A DNA stretch of 64,000 bases. Origin: Craspedostauros australis (taxonomy: Eukaryota; Bacillariophyta; Bacillariophyceae; Mastogloiales; Achnanthaceae). Numbering within the stretch: position 1 is the stretch's first letter; every line of letters begins with the position of its first letter. Made by a program: the position numbers and the translations under genes. The notes beneath the pieces are model-generated. The model worked only from the letters and a program-made list of their open reading frames with translations. It did not search any database and was not told the origin of the DNA. Shown in pieces: positions 20,801-30,742 of the stretch. The DNA is taken from assembly GCA_026770025.1 (NCBI GenBank), contig JAMXDE010000044.1:1-64000 (forward strand). Direction: 5' to 3'.

Positions 20801-23800
20801 CATGCCAACAGACGACGACAAGGCTTGCACAGCCATCGTCAAGAATCCATCCAAGGAGATCAGCGCGGTGAACTTGCACCGAATGCTCGGCCACGCGCCA
20901 CTCGAGACCATGAAGCGGACGGCCGCTCAATACGGATGGAAAATCATCGGCGAGATGCCGGTGTGTCGTGACTGCGCGGTCGCGAACGCAAGAGTGAAGA
21001 ATATTCCGAAGGCAACTATTCCAAGAGCTACTCGCCGCGGCGAACGGTTCTTCATTGACATTAGTTACACTAAACACATAAGCTTCGGAGATAAACGCTA
21101 CTGGACCCTGATCGTGGACGACTGCACGGATCACTGCTGGAGTTTCTTTCTCAAGAACAAGAGTGATCAACCAGGATACATCAAACGATTCATCCAGACG
21201 ATCAAGTCACAGACTGGTGACCAACAGATCATCTTCCGAGGTGACAACAGCGGAGAGAACAAATCCACGGAGGATATTCTCATCGATGCAGGACTCAACG
21301 TGAAATTCGAATACACGGCATCGAACACGCCGCAACAGAACGGAAGAGTGGAACGCAAGTTCGCGTACCTCTACACCAAGATTCGCTCCATGCTCAACGG
21401 AGCACAGCTCGATGAAGAGTATAGGCATGGCCTGTGGGCAGCAGCTGCTAGCACTGCCACCGCCATCGCCAACATCACCGTAGCGAAGAACCAGAGAAAG
21501 TCACCACATCGACAATTCTTCGGCAACGATCCACCATATGCGGACGCGCTCCGCACATTTGGAGAGGTGGGTGTTGTGAAGACTACCTACGGCGGGATTA
21601 CCGCGAAACTCAAGAACAGAGGAGAAGAGATGGTGTTCATCGGATATGCACACCAACATGCATCAGGGGTCTACAACATGTACAGACCATCGACCAAGTC
21701 ACTCATCTGTTCACGCGACATCAAGTGGCTCAACCAATCATACGGACAGTTCCGTGGTTGGGCACCAGCACCGAACATATCCAACGAAACAGGAACAACG
21801 GACGCAGACGGCTTCACAACCATCGGACGAAAGGGAGCAACGCCAAGGACGGCAACGCGTCAAACATCGGAAGCGAAGAGAGTATCTTTCGCTGACAGCA
21901 ACAGGTACTACATTCTATCAGACAGTGATGACGAGGATAATGAGGACGACGGAGTAGTGACTCAACTAATCCAGAATGACGAGGAAGATCGGAGCGAATC
22001 CAATCATGAGGATGACGAAATCCTACCCTCCGGCGACGAAGCCGATGACGAGACAGGTGTCACTCCTCCGAACACACCAGCAAGGTCTACACATGACACA
22101 CCATCTAGATCTCCACCAAGCAAACCAAACAAGCGTGACATAGCTAGAAAGGAGAGGATCCGACGTCACGAAGCACGAGGCAGGAAGGGAGAAGCTAATC
22201 CCAAGCCAACCACAGGGAAGAGTATTCCCAGAGCTCTGCGCGAGCTCGAAGACTTCAACGAACGAGGTCGAAAGGAAGAAGGCTATGAGAGCGATCCATC
22301 ATCCAGTGAGGCGAGTGACGAACTCAGCGACGAGATGATCGACGATTCCAACAACGAAACTACAGATGACGAAGAAATCGAAAACGAAGATGAAGAGATC
22401 GAGATCACTCACTATAGCACAACAGGACTATACGGAATGAATGCAATCATCACCGAGAAACCAGCGATCGACATCGGATTGTCGATGCAAGACGAGAACA
22501 AGGAACCAGAGAAGCACATCGAACCTACAACATTCGATGGAGCCTTCAATCACCCAGATCCTATCCATCGAAAGGGATATCGAGCAGCCATCAAGAAAGA
22601 GTTCGACTCCATGGATACACGCAAGGTATACAGTAAGATCAAACGAGACGCCATTCCACGCGGCCGCAGATGCTGCAAGTGCAAATGGGTCTTCAAGCTG
22701 AAACGTGATGGCACACATCGAGCGCGGCTCGTTGCATGTGGCTATTCACAAGTCGCAGGAGTAGACTTCCAAGAGCATTACTCACCCGTCATCCATGACG
22801 TGACCTATCGGGTCATGATGGTGATCATGCTAATCAAGAAGATGGACTGCGCACTCGTCGATGTCGTAACGGCATTCCTACATGGAGACCTCGACGAGGA
22901 GATCTACATGAACTGTCCCAATGGGATGGATCATCAACCAGACGAAGCCCTGACCCTACACAAGCCAATCTACGGACTTGTGCAGAGCGCCAGGCAATGG
23001 TTCAAGATGTTGGTATCGACCCTCAAGAATATCAACTTCGAACAGAGCGCAGCAGACCCGTGCCTGTTCTACAGGAAGACGAACGAAGGAAGCATGATCG
23101 TGGCCATCTACGTGGACGATTGCTTCTGTTGCGGAGACTCCAAGGCACTGGAGACATTCCTGAAGGACATCCAAGGCAGCAAATTCAAGGTGACAATCGA
23201 GCGCGGACTCGGAGACTACCTCAGCTGCAACATCGAATTGAACCATGACAAGACTAGAGCGACATTGCGTCAACCACATCTCATCCGACACCTCATCGAG
23301 GAATTCGGAGCCAAAGTTGAGAAGATGCAACGTTATGGGACACCGGGAACCCCGGGTCAAATCATCGTACGACCATCCGAAGATAACGGACTGCAGAAGG
23401 TCGGACCGGAAGAACATGCCGAATACCGCCGAGGCGTCGGTATGCTACTCTTCCTCATCAAGCACTCGCGACCAGATATCGCGAACCCTGTGAGGGAACT
23501 CTCCAAGGTATTGATCGGGCCCACCAAGGCTGCAATGAAGGAGATGTATCGGATCATCAAGTATGTGATCGATACAAAGGACTATGGATTGAAGATCCAT
23601 CCAGCGCGTCCAGATGACGACGGCTGGGACATGGAGCTCTTCTGCGATAGCGAATATGCAGGAGACAAGAATACAAGAATCAGCGTAGGGGGATTCATCC
23701 TATACCTGTGCAAGGTACCAATCCTTTGGCGATCCAAGGCACAGAAGGCCGTCACACTCAGCTCATCCGAAGCAGAATACGTTGCCCTTTCCGAAGCGGC

Positions 23801-24107
23801 AAAGGAGATCTTCTTCGTCATGCAGCTACTCGAAAGTGTGGGCGTCCCAGTGAAGACACCGATCAAGGTCCGCGTGGACAACATCGGGGCGATCTTCATC
23901 GCCAAGAACCCATCAACATCCCAACGATCGCGGCACATCGACGTGCGCCATCACTACGTGAGGAACATGGTAATCAACAAAACCATCGAAATCATTTTCG
24001 TCAAATCCGAGCAGAACACAAGCGACGGATTCACCAAGAACATCAAGGCCGACTTGCAACGTGAACATGAGAAGTCGTACCTTGACACATCGAGAACATT
24101 CGAATGA
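17865..24107 (+). CDS. Gag-pol polyprotein of Copia C (2080 aa)
   Basis: Continuous Ty1/Copia polyprotein. An acidic leader (1-135) precedes the gag core (MATSANVNK onward). CCHC knuckles are at 388-401 (CHNCGVYGHRSADC) and 433-446. A long, very acidic spacer (about 470-850) includes a helical-looking segment near 690-760 (QLIFDAVMEAGMRVF, then DSIEEILANAII). Protease D-S-G begins at D859, the integrase zinc region at about 1005, and the integrase triad is D1065, D1127, E1163. A low-complexity linker leads to reverse transcriptase with YVDD at 1749-1752, then RNase H with D1928. The stop is 20 bases before the 3' LTR polypurine tract. Everything needed for transposition appears intact. The acidic leader upstream of gag is absent from element B. 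Confidence 0.95.
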   Translation: MSEEEELKDIPLSNPTIKREEGASETPPREEKEAAAATVLSSADASAIDETEEERSARLHRKEKRILKAIKQEETGVTKSIRTAKQGGKSETPPGGEFVTKTISAQQQAKIEESTTQKQTKIKGASAPTTKQRINMATSANVNKRRIKAPMFSGEQEDYSAWESQAKAYARAQKTRDVMLGKTKVPTVSEIAAAADEDKEAMEEIYELGCDCFSDLILMMDAEKGKGKQAIQYINQCISVDYPEGDAHGAWNVLAEKFRPSDAVTKIKLKRQFNNEKMKRDTDPDIYITQLESLRSRLHDVKYEITDEEMIMQILSTVSVEYKTHVVNFQHQLTFNPELVTINAIRGVLRTAYATHRGGKAYVDDFQDSNTKSNDTGFTSTGNFKGTCHNCGVYGHRSADCPERKKPNNKKNNNNNNKMNGKRNKGSGFKGKCNYCGIFGHREAECRKKKFNEKKNNEQANAATEGHDKSGHEMVLSAKDMPLCMLVSDDYIEDSFFDNFEYVGSDDEVQDDEIIPEWLSEEPIIHEVDPRREVSYECCFNAHDLIGSYGDEAEMDEANDSDIEEAMSDDDDDDADEDGADEDDEANRDELPPPQAGRYERTGTFINQGETRRAAAPPPPAAGNNRSGIFDEDDSDESEDGNHPDDSFNPNERVVYPSNIDFPDIENPNSVDYLLRHSTIPNATATALIIQKQLIFDAVMEAGMRVFPGTTRGALMPIWVNMMGSILSEHFDSIEEILANAIIVNRILEGNDSETIPDTDLHYILGGCMRVLLRERSRVYPYDPATGSHRNTTIPSDYAQLPDDMDDGDHHHPYNEDGVHEDNDDGSFDDEIAAAAVEQLHELSTKYKDKVNKDTWLADSGASCHIVNSDAALFNVRHIKSFVQVGDSTKLDSPKMGSIRLKVKQRDNTGHVIRLDDVKYTPKMAVNLFSTNKALYNGYQLGNNGILMDIINGSGTKIVFDRVFPTSNGFITGVQMHPIMPTDDDKACTAIVKNPSKEISAVNLHRMLGHAPLETMKRTAAQYGWKIIGEMPVCRDCAVANARVKNIPKATIPRATRRGERFFIDISYTKHISFGDKRYWTLIVDDCTDHCWSFFLKNKSDQPGYIKRFIQTIKSQTGDQQIIFRGDNSGENKSTEDILIDAGLNVKFEYTASNTPQQNGRVERKFAYLYTKIRSMLNGAQLDEEYRHGLWAAAASTATAIANITVAKNQRKSPHRQFFGNDPPYADALRTFGEVGVVKTTYGGITAKLKNRGEEMVFIGYAHQHASGVYNMYRPSTKSLICSRDIKWLNQSYGQFRGWAPAPNISNETGTTDADGFTTIGRKGATPRTATRQTSEAKRVSFADSNRYYILSDSDDEDNEDDGVVTQLIQNDEEDRSESNHEDDEILPSGDEADDETGVTPPNTPARSTHDTPSRSPPSKPNKRDIARKERIRRHEARGRKGEANPKPTTGKSIPRALRELEDFNERGRKEEGYESDPSSSEASDELSDEMIDDSNNETTDDEEIENEDEEIEITHYSTTGLYGMNAIITEKPAIDIGLSMQDENKEPEKHIEPTTFDGAFNHPDPIHRKGYRAAIKKEFDSMDTRKVYSKIKRDAIPRGRRCCKCKWVFKLKRDGTHRARLVACGYSQVAGVDFQEHYSPVIHDVTYRVMMVIMLIKKMDCALVDVVTAFLHGDLDEEIYMNCPNGMDHQPDEALTLHKPIYGLVQSARQWFKMLVSTLKNINFEQSAADPCLFYRKTNEGSMIVAIYVDDCFCCGDSKALETFLKDIQGSKFKVTIERGLGDYLSCNIELNHDKTRATLRQPHLIRHLIEEFGAKVEKMQRYGTPGTPGQIIVRPSEDNGLQKVGPEEHAEYRRGVGMLLFLIKHSRPDIANPVRELSKVLIGPTKAAMKEMYRIIKYVIDTKDYGLKIHPARPDDDGWDMELFCDSEYAGDKNTRISVGGFILYLCKVPILWRSKAQKAVTLSSSEAEYVALSEAAKEIFFVMQLLESVGVPVKTPIKVRVDNIGAIFIAKNPSTSQRSRHIDVRHHYVRNMVINKTIEIIFVKSEQNTSDGFTKNIKADLQREHEKSYLDTSRTFE

Positions 24108-24118
24108 CCGAATGCACA

Positions 24119-24127
24119 CAGGAAGGG
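24119..24127 (+). other. Polypurine tract of Copia C
   Basis: CAGGAAGGG immediately precedes the 3' LTR, closely matching the tract of element B (AATGGAAGGG). Confidence 0.65.
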
Positions 24128-24918
24128 TGTCGAGATGTACATGTGAGTATATATCAAGATGTACGTGTATATGTGCATCGTTCACCCGCTATTCTCTCAT
24201 ACGCACTTGGACGGTATAACTATACTCGTGTCGATAGTATGCTGTGATTCGTCAGAATTACAGGGGAAATGGAACACACAAAAAGGGGCAAGATTTCTGG
24301 AGGAAATTTGCAAATAACGATTTCTGGAAGAATCAGAAAATCGTCCGTCCATGCATCAATGGTACCAAGAGAATCTCGAGGTACTTCCCAACTAAACCTC
24401 AGATGACGATATCATCTGACAGACTACTGCATCACCAATGGAACGTGACATCTGGAGAGCAGAAGGACGCCTACTGACGTCGACAAGATGTCAACATGTC
24501 ACCACGTCGACAGCTGTCTCCAAGTCAGAGCAGGAGGCGAAGATACGATGACCCATGAAGATCATGGATACTGAAGGTGAACTTCAAATGGTAAGTACTC
24601 ATGGAGTAGAAGCCAGTACTGAATGAACAGAGTGTCGAATGCGGAGTACGCATCGAACACGAAGCATCGTGTAGCACGAGCACACGATGTTGAGAGAGAG
24701 AGAGAGAATACAGAGAGGAGCGAGAGAGGATCTCGCGTACCGACTCATAGTCGGAGACCGAATCTACGAAGCAGATTGAAGCGCCGAGAGCATCGGGCAA
24801 GAGAACGGGCGTACACCGAGAGCATCGGAGTAGCCAAGTAATGAAATAGCAAACAGACGACTATCAACCAACACCATCTTCCACGATCGTAGGTTACCGT
24901 GCGCGGAACTTGCCAACA
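24128..24918 (+). repeat. 3' LTR of Copia C
   Basis: 791 bp, same as 16992-17782 by eye, followed by the TGGAAG duplication. Confidence 0.95.
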
Positions 24919-24924
24919 TGGAAG

Positions 24925-25100
24925 TTGGCGACCCAATCGTTGTCGCCATCATCTTCACAAGCATGAAACCATGATCAAAGCTTCCACCTGCCACAGACAT
25001 GGATGAGATTGCCACATCAATGCACCAAATGGGCATGGAAGAAGTCATCATCACTGTTGAGCAAATTGTAGAATTCACCGTCAGTGGTAGTCTTGAGGTC
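24925..25100 (-). pseudogene. Copia element D, gag remnant (proximal piece)
   Basis: On the minus strand one frame reads DGEFYNLLNSDDDFFHAH, passes two TGA stops, then continues CEDDGDNDWVANFQ into 16991. It sits just inside the D 5' LTR, where gag should start. The stops and the lack of motifs mean it is dead and only weakly identifiable. Confidence 0.4.
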
Positions 25101-25337
25101 ATCCCACATGAGGGGAACCACGTCCAACTGAGCCACGCAGAGATGAGGGAGGCATCAACAAGAGCATGGCACTACCATTGTTGACAGTCATGATGGAAGG
25201 AAGAAGGAAGCAAGAATGGAGAGCATGGGCAAAGACGTTGAGGGAAGATACTGTGAATGCGATGGAATGCGATGTCCCTGAGCACTTGCGAAGAGAGGAA
25301 GTAATGAAAGATTCACGTGACACGTGAAAAAGCCATC

Positions 25338-25481
25338 ACTTGTCACTATTGTGCGAGTGTGGTGTGTTTGAGATGGTACTAATGGTGGATTTAGAGTATT
25401 GGAGATGTGATGATCTAGGTCTGTGGCAGCCGAGGTGCCTCCATCAGCATCTGTCATCATACGGAAGTACGTATTCCAACA
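25338..25481 (-). repeat. Degenerate 5' LTR segment of outer Copia element D
   Basis: On the minus strand it starts TGTTGGAATACG at 25481 and aligns with the segment at 2828-2969. The LTR probably continues to about 25110, but the end could not be fixed. With the gag scraps and RNase H tail it frames the entire nest. Confidence 0.5.
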
Positions 25482-26080
25482 AGCGAGTTTGCAAAAGCTG
25501 AACACAACAAAGCCAACTAAAAATACGCAAAAATACTAACTTCGACCAATTCGCGCTGTCATTATTGGTATTTTGGCACATTTCTGACAGCTGCATCATC
25601 CAAAACAAAAGAAAATTAACAATTATGAACGCTTTCGAACACCTGATGTGACGTCACGACACAGAATTGCGGGAAGACATCCACGAACAGAGGGGAGGGA
25701 CAGAACGCATCGACGATAAAAACCTGTCGGATCGACACACAGAATGGTATCGCATTCTGCTGTCGTGGTACCTGGCACTGTCAGAGATCAGTGACGAGCG
25801 CGCGAGTTTCGAAGGAAGGAAGAGTCACTAAAAACAGGCAATTTAGTTACCGCAACCCCCACTTTTGATGACGTCGTTGGTGTCTCAACACATGTCGCAA
25901 AAAAGATAAGTGGAAATCATTTCGGAACGGAGGAATATTATATGTTTGTGTATGGTGAAAATTGTGTCTGTATGTAGACGGGCAGTGCAGGTACTGCAGA
26001 TGACATTCATGGTTGCGTACTCGCTCGGCGATTGGCTGCAACCGCATCTGCGACTTCAAGTCTAAGCGCAGGAAAGCAAG
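25482..26080. other. Intergenic, no gene seen
   Basis: Between the D LTR and the stop codon of the hydrolase gene. It contains the right member of the inverted repeat pair (25899-25936) and nothing else I can support. Confidence 0.6.
25899..25936 (-). repeat. Right member of the inverted repeat pair
   Basis: Reverse complement of 1903-1940 with two mismatches. See the left member for interpretation. Confidence 0.6.
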
Positions 26081-27414
26081 TTACTGAACCATCATGGCTG
26101 GCAGCACCTTGTGAAGAACAGGACTGAACCATTGCTGAACGATGTCCTTCGATCCGTACCATCTCGATTCCGAGGCTTCGGATGCGTGAGATGTGTGTTG
26201 ATCGTGCTCATGTTGATGTTGATGCTGGTTCTGCAGCATGGAGGTGTGGTACACGTTGTCCAAGGTGATCTGAAGATTGGAACCCTCCAGGTGCGCAAGC
26301 GGGACAGGGACGATACCATCGCCGTCCTGGTGTCCTTGACCGGAAAGCAACTTGTACGATTGGTACGCAAGCATGTGATCAGCATCTGGCTGTGAGGTGA
26401 TGGTGTGTGGGGAAGGGATGTGCGCTTGCTGCTGCTCGACGTTCAATGCAGATCCGGCAGCAGACACGTAGAAGAGACGGTCGTTGAAGAAGGCACCTGG
26501 GAAGGTGTCGTGAACGATGCGGAGTGCACCGCCGGTGATGTCGACGGATCCCTTGGGGCATGGGATGTGGGGAGACCCGAGCGTGACGATTCCCAGAATG
26601 CTGTCGATGTCAATCTGCAGATCCTTGCCGTTGGTGTCATCCATTCCGTATCCGACAGCGGCTCTGTTGATTGGAAGGAGGCGAATGGTGAATGAGGCGT
26701 GATGAACGTGATGATGCATGGAGGGAGAACGCGAGTGTTGATCGTGTGAGTGAAATGAATGGAGTAGAGCAGAGTGGACGGCTGAAGCATGCACAGGAGC
26801 AGCCGCACAGGAGCAAAGCCGCACCAAACTCACCTTGCGAGCCAGCCACCGGCGGAGTGTCCCACCAGGATGATCTTGGCGGTTGTGCCTTCCTCCTTGG
26901 CGACATCCTGGATTCTCTTGACCTCCTTGGCCACCTTCTGAAGGTACCATCGGTACGCCCACTTGGTTGCTGGTGCCTTGAAGGTCATGAAGTCGAGATC
27001 GCACATGCCGAATGCAATGGTCTGCGCCCAATCATGTCGCTGGAGTGGCAGGACGTGGATGTGATCCATTGCGTTGGTCATATCGTTGTCGTTGTTGCTG
27101 TTGTTATTGCTGTTGCTGTTGTCGTTGCCCCACCATCCAGCGTCGATGGCTTGCTGTGCGATGTTGGGAACAAGGTCATCGACGTAGTCGCTGGCTGCGG
27201 TTGCGAAGCCTGGGAGAACGAGGACGTGCGTTTGCTGTGGATTGATGTGAGTTGCCGTGGCGGCTGGTGGCGGTCCTTGTCGTGTGTGTGTGGTTGATGT
27301 TTTCGACGCCGATGGTGTGTTGTGTGTCACCCACGCTTGGCAGTTTGTGATTGAGTTGCACAGACACAGCAGTGTGAGTGCGATGAGTGCCGTCGTGTTG
27401 TTGTATGCTGTCAT
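26081..27414 (-). CDS. PGAP1-like alpha/beta hydrolase (lipase), one intron
   Basis: Two exons, 26834-27414 and 26081-26663, encode 387 aa. The 170-bp intron (26664-26833) has a GTGAGT donor after GCAAG and an AACAG acceptor, and splits Arg194. The lipase elbow GHSAGG places nucleophile S187. Likely partners are D309 (GDGIVP) and H333 (VYHTS). LGSPHIPCPKGS is typical of plant and algal PGAP1-like hydrolases. The protein opens with a hydrophobic signal and a Cys-Gln-Ala/Trp junction; an aromatic residue after the cleavage site resembles a diatom plastid presequence, so plastid location is possible. A His/Gln-rich stretch near 340 is low complexity. The start is the ATG that opens the signal peptide. 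The substrate is unknown; esterase or galactolipase activity is inference. Confidence 0.85.
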
Positions 27415-29299
27415 TGCGGTTGCTGTTATTGTTATTGTTGTTGTTGCTGTTTGTTGTTGTTGTGGTTTGTGGAGTGGATGGATTTGTATTTTGTGAGAGG
27501 AAGGTCGAGCTGTTTTGTTTTGCTTCGCTTCCCACAGAGAGGACGAAGGTACCAGCTTGCCGACCCAAGAGCGACAACCTCCGCAATCTGTCATACAGGT
27601 TCCAGTCATGGCGGAATACATGCGAGTGCAGAGAACACAACGCCTGGAGCAGTCTCAACCACACTTCCATCCCCAAGCATTGGTCTTGTTCGGCACACAG
27701 GAAATACACGTGAGGCCACAAGCAGCGAGCACTTGCAAAACACACGAAGTTGTGGTGTTGTGTGGTGAAAGTGAGCTTCGTACAAACGTTTGGAAACATG
27801 AACACCGGTTTGTCATGAATTCGTTGCCACGTCCATCCTTGGCGGCCAATCAGAAGCCTCTATCAGTCTTCCGTCAACACAACTTCAATGCTCTCACACC
27901 CGACCACGAACAACACGTTACGAAAGACAACATCCCTTCTCCCCACACAAAGAACAACAACAACCCGAGATGCATAGTTGGGCGTGTTGGTTGTGAATGA
28001 CTTATCCTGCCCATTCCAACTGTTAATTGGTTCTTGGAGAAAACCCCATAAATCCGCAAACATCATCATCATTGGGCTACAAGTACTCAAGAGAACAACA
28101 AGACAACAGGCCCGTCACGACTCAACCAGTTCACATTTTCACCAAACAAGATGGAGCAAACTGGTTGCAGAGCAACTGAAGAGAGGAGGATGGATCGCCT
28201 GCATGGTATGCATGGCGAAGATGGTATTGGTCCGTATGATTGGATCCGTATCACCATGATGATGATGATGATGATCAGAAGCACGCGAGACGTCGCATTG
28301 CCAGCAGTCTATGACTGTGTGCGGGTCTGTGTTCTCGCATTTGCAGCTGCGGATGCTGCCGCGATCGCCCGCCACAACTGTACGTCATACTCAGACTCAA
28401 ATAGCAAGGCACACAGAGTCGCTGGTCTTCAAGTGTCGCACGATTGGTGATGGTGCTCAAGCTGCTGTTCCCCGTCAATGCTCCATCATCATGAAAGCTG
28501 CTGGACTACTGGGTTGCATGTACATGCTTCGACCATGTGTAGGTCGTCTGTGTGGATGATGAGACGTGCGCGTCTGTCGGAGTATGAATACATGGTGAGA
28601 GAGAAGAGGAGGAAGGATGGCACGATCAGGAAGATGTCCATGGTTCGGACTTGCGGCGCGCGAGTATCGTGCTGTTTTGTGTTGCTTGGCGTGACGGCAT
28701 CCATGGACTGGTCTGCATGGTGAGAAGTTTTGCGTTGCCACTCTGCCGTTGCTTGGACCAAAGTATGTGGTATGTGATTTGATTTGGGATTGGGATCACC
28801 ACACAAGACCAACCTCTCCGCGTTCAATGGTGTTGTTGCATCAGTACTCTTGCCTCGTTCGTAAGCGCATGTTGAGTGTTTGTGTGTGGGCACCAAAATG
28901 TTCGCTGTTGGCGTGGACTGGTGAATGGCGTATTTCGACAACCAACCAGATCGCTCCTTCACATTTCGGGATTGGTGATTGAGTCTCGTGGGGAGAAGGG
29001 GACTGATCAAACTGGTGACGTTGCTGTGAATGGCGATTCCGCATGGAGTATCATGACTCCAACACCCACGTGTTGTTCTTCTCCCTCTGTACAGTCTTCT
29101 CCATTGTGGTTGTGCTCGTGAATGTGCGCAACTGTGCGTTGGTGTGGATTCTTCCGATGTCCATCCTCTCCTCACAAAATCAAAAGCGACACAACAACAA
29201 CAGCAACATCCACAACAACCACAACAACAACGAAGCAAAAGAGGACAATCAGACTCTACCCAATCAACAACAACAGCAATACACACACACAATACAATC
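27415..29299. other. Divergent intergenic region, no gene supported
   Basis: Holds the 5' regions of the minus-strand hydrolase and the plus-strand NTF2-like gene. CA- and GT-rich low-complexity tracts create many false ORFs on both strands, including a 435-codon frame antisense to the NTF2-like gene. An (ATG)n run lies at 28252-28275. No RNA gene or clear TATA box was seen. Confidence 0.5.
28252..28275. repeat. (ATG)n microsatellite
   Basis: About seven consecutive ATG/GAT triplets; simple repeat. Confidence 0.85.
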
Positions 29300-30187
29300 A
29301 TGAACAGCAACAACAACAGCAAGCCAACCACATCCAGCGTCAAGCTCTCCCTCTTCCTTGGACTCATCGTCCTCGCAGCACCATGCGCCAACAACCAAGC
29401 ACAGGCATTCACCACAAGACAGCCAGCATCAGCCAACACCCAGCTCTTCGCCACCATGTTCGAGTCCGAGCAACCATCGGCATCCCGTTTCGCATTCCTC
29501 CAGAACGCCAGACAAGCCATCGCATCCAACGTGCCGCAGCAACCTTTCCAGGATGCAGACACACCCGCCGATCCTCTCTGGAGCACCACTGCCAACGCTG
29601 ACGCCACACCATCCCTGCCATCAACGTCGACATCCCGACGTGCATGGATGCATTCCATGGCCGCCTTGGCCGTCGCCGCCACATGCACAACAGAACAGAA
29701 GCAGCTCAACCTGTCGGACGAGCAACTGGCACAGATCATCATCAGCGACATCGTCAACAAGAAGTCGCTCGTCACCGCCGATGTCACCAAATCCATCTAC
29801 GACGAGCAGGCCACCTTCAAGGACGGATCCGACCTCGACGGCAAGTACTACCGCGAGCAATGGGTCCGCGGCTGCCGCATGCTCTTTGACGCAGCTGAAT
29901 GCGAGTCGCGACTCATCGAGGACACCCTTTCGGTGACCAAGCACGCCGTGACCTTCCGCTTCGAGGAGGACTTGACATTCCGCGGTCCATTCTCGCCCAA
30001 GTGCTTCCTGAGCGGAACCGTCGTCATGAAGCGCTGCCCAGTGTCCGGACTGATCAAGTCTTACGAGGAGATCTGGGACAAGGATGTGTCAAGCATCGTG
30101 AAGTCTGCGAAGCTTCAGGGTGGCAACCGCATGACCGACCTCTTCATGGCTCGTCTTCAGTCTTCGGATGACAGCGTCATGGCGTAA
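29300..30187 (+). CDS. Plastid-lumen-directed NTF2-like (DUF2358-type) protein
   Basis: 295 aa with a three-part N-terminus. First comes a signal peptide ending NQAQA with F37 next, an ASAFAP-like plastid motif. Then comes a Ser/Ala/Gln transit region to about 110. Last is a twin-Arg hydrophobic stretch (SRRAWMHSMAALAVAA, Arg113-Arg114) resembling a Tat signal to the thylakoid lumen. The mature part (about 130-295) has SIYDEQATFKDG, GKYYREQWVRG and FRGPFSPKCFLSGTV, a cone-shaped NTF2-like fold close to DUF2358/SnoaL-type proteins of plants and algae, without a known reaction. The start at 29300 is chosen because it opens the signal peptide; the frame continues upstream only through Gln-rich low-complexity sequence. 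It lies 555 bp upstream of the SIT in the same orientation. Confidence 0.8.
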   Translation: MNSNNNSKPTTSSVKLSLFLGLIVLAAPCANNQAQAFTTRQPASANTQLFATMFESEQPSASRFAFLQNARQAIASNVPQQPFQDADTPADPLWSTTANADATPSLPSTSTSRRAWMHSMAALAVAATCTTEQKQLNLSDEQLAQIIISDIVNKKSLVTADVTKSIYDEQATFKDGSDLDGKYYREQWVRGCRMLFDAAECESRLIEDTLSVTKHAVTFRFEEDLTFRGPFSPKCFLSGTVVMKRCPVSGLIKSYEEIWDKDVSSIVKSAKLQGGNRMTDLFMARLQSSDDSVMA

Positions 30188-30742
30188 ACAAGTGCGCTGC
30201 AGCACAACGAGGCTTGTTGTGAAGCCTCACGCATCCTCGCACATCTCCACACGCAATTTTTCACGCAAGGAAGTGAGTCTCATCACGACCGAGCACCAAC
30301 ACCAATACAGCAACCATATACACAGCAAACATACAGCACCCCATACACCATAGAACATAGAACATAGAATACAATAGAATACACGCAATAGAACAGAATA
30401 CAACAAAGAATACAATACACAATCGACCACTCTACAAACGTCATCTTGTACTCGTAGAGCGTTGAGCAGTCACTCTCTGGATTGATGTCAAAACTACGCT
30501 CATAACTCGCTTCCTGCGCAACATGTGCACATCTCGATGTGATCGTTTAACATCCGTTATTTTCGAAAGCAATGCGTTATGTGCAACTGCATACGACCAC
30601 GTACAACCACACATGCCTTCACGGCATTCATCGAACCTGACTTTGCATCACTCACAATTTCAACCATCGCGACTTTTGCAACGCATCACAGCAACAAGAA
30701 GCGACAGCCAGAGCAAAAGCAACAAACAGAAAGACAAGCAAG
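30188..30742. other. Intergenic and presumed SIT promoter
   Basis: An A-rich degenerate tandem tract around 30345-30420 repeats CATAGAA and AATACAATAGAA units. No canonical TATA box close to the SIT start. Any silicon-responsive element is not recognisable from sequence alone. Confidence 0.5.

Larger units (their letters stand above)
16992..24918 (+). mobile_element. Full-length Copia LTR retrotransposon C
   Basis: 7927-bp element with two 791-bp LTRs (TGTCGAGATG to GCCAACA), flanked by the 6-bp duplication TGGAAG (16986-16991 and 24919-24924). It interrupts the gag remnant of element D in opposite orientation. One intact ORF and LTRs without visible differences indicate recent insertion. 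The decayed element A is an older member of the same family. Confidence 0.95.

Noticed and set aside
28489-29796. 435-codon minus-strand ORF
   Set aside because: Antisense to the NTF2-like gene, with Cys/Val-rich composition typical of a shadow frame over low-complexity sequence.
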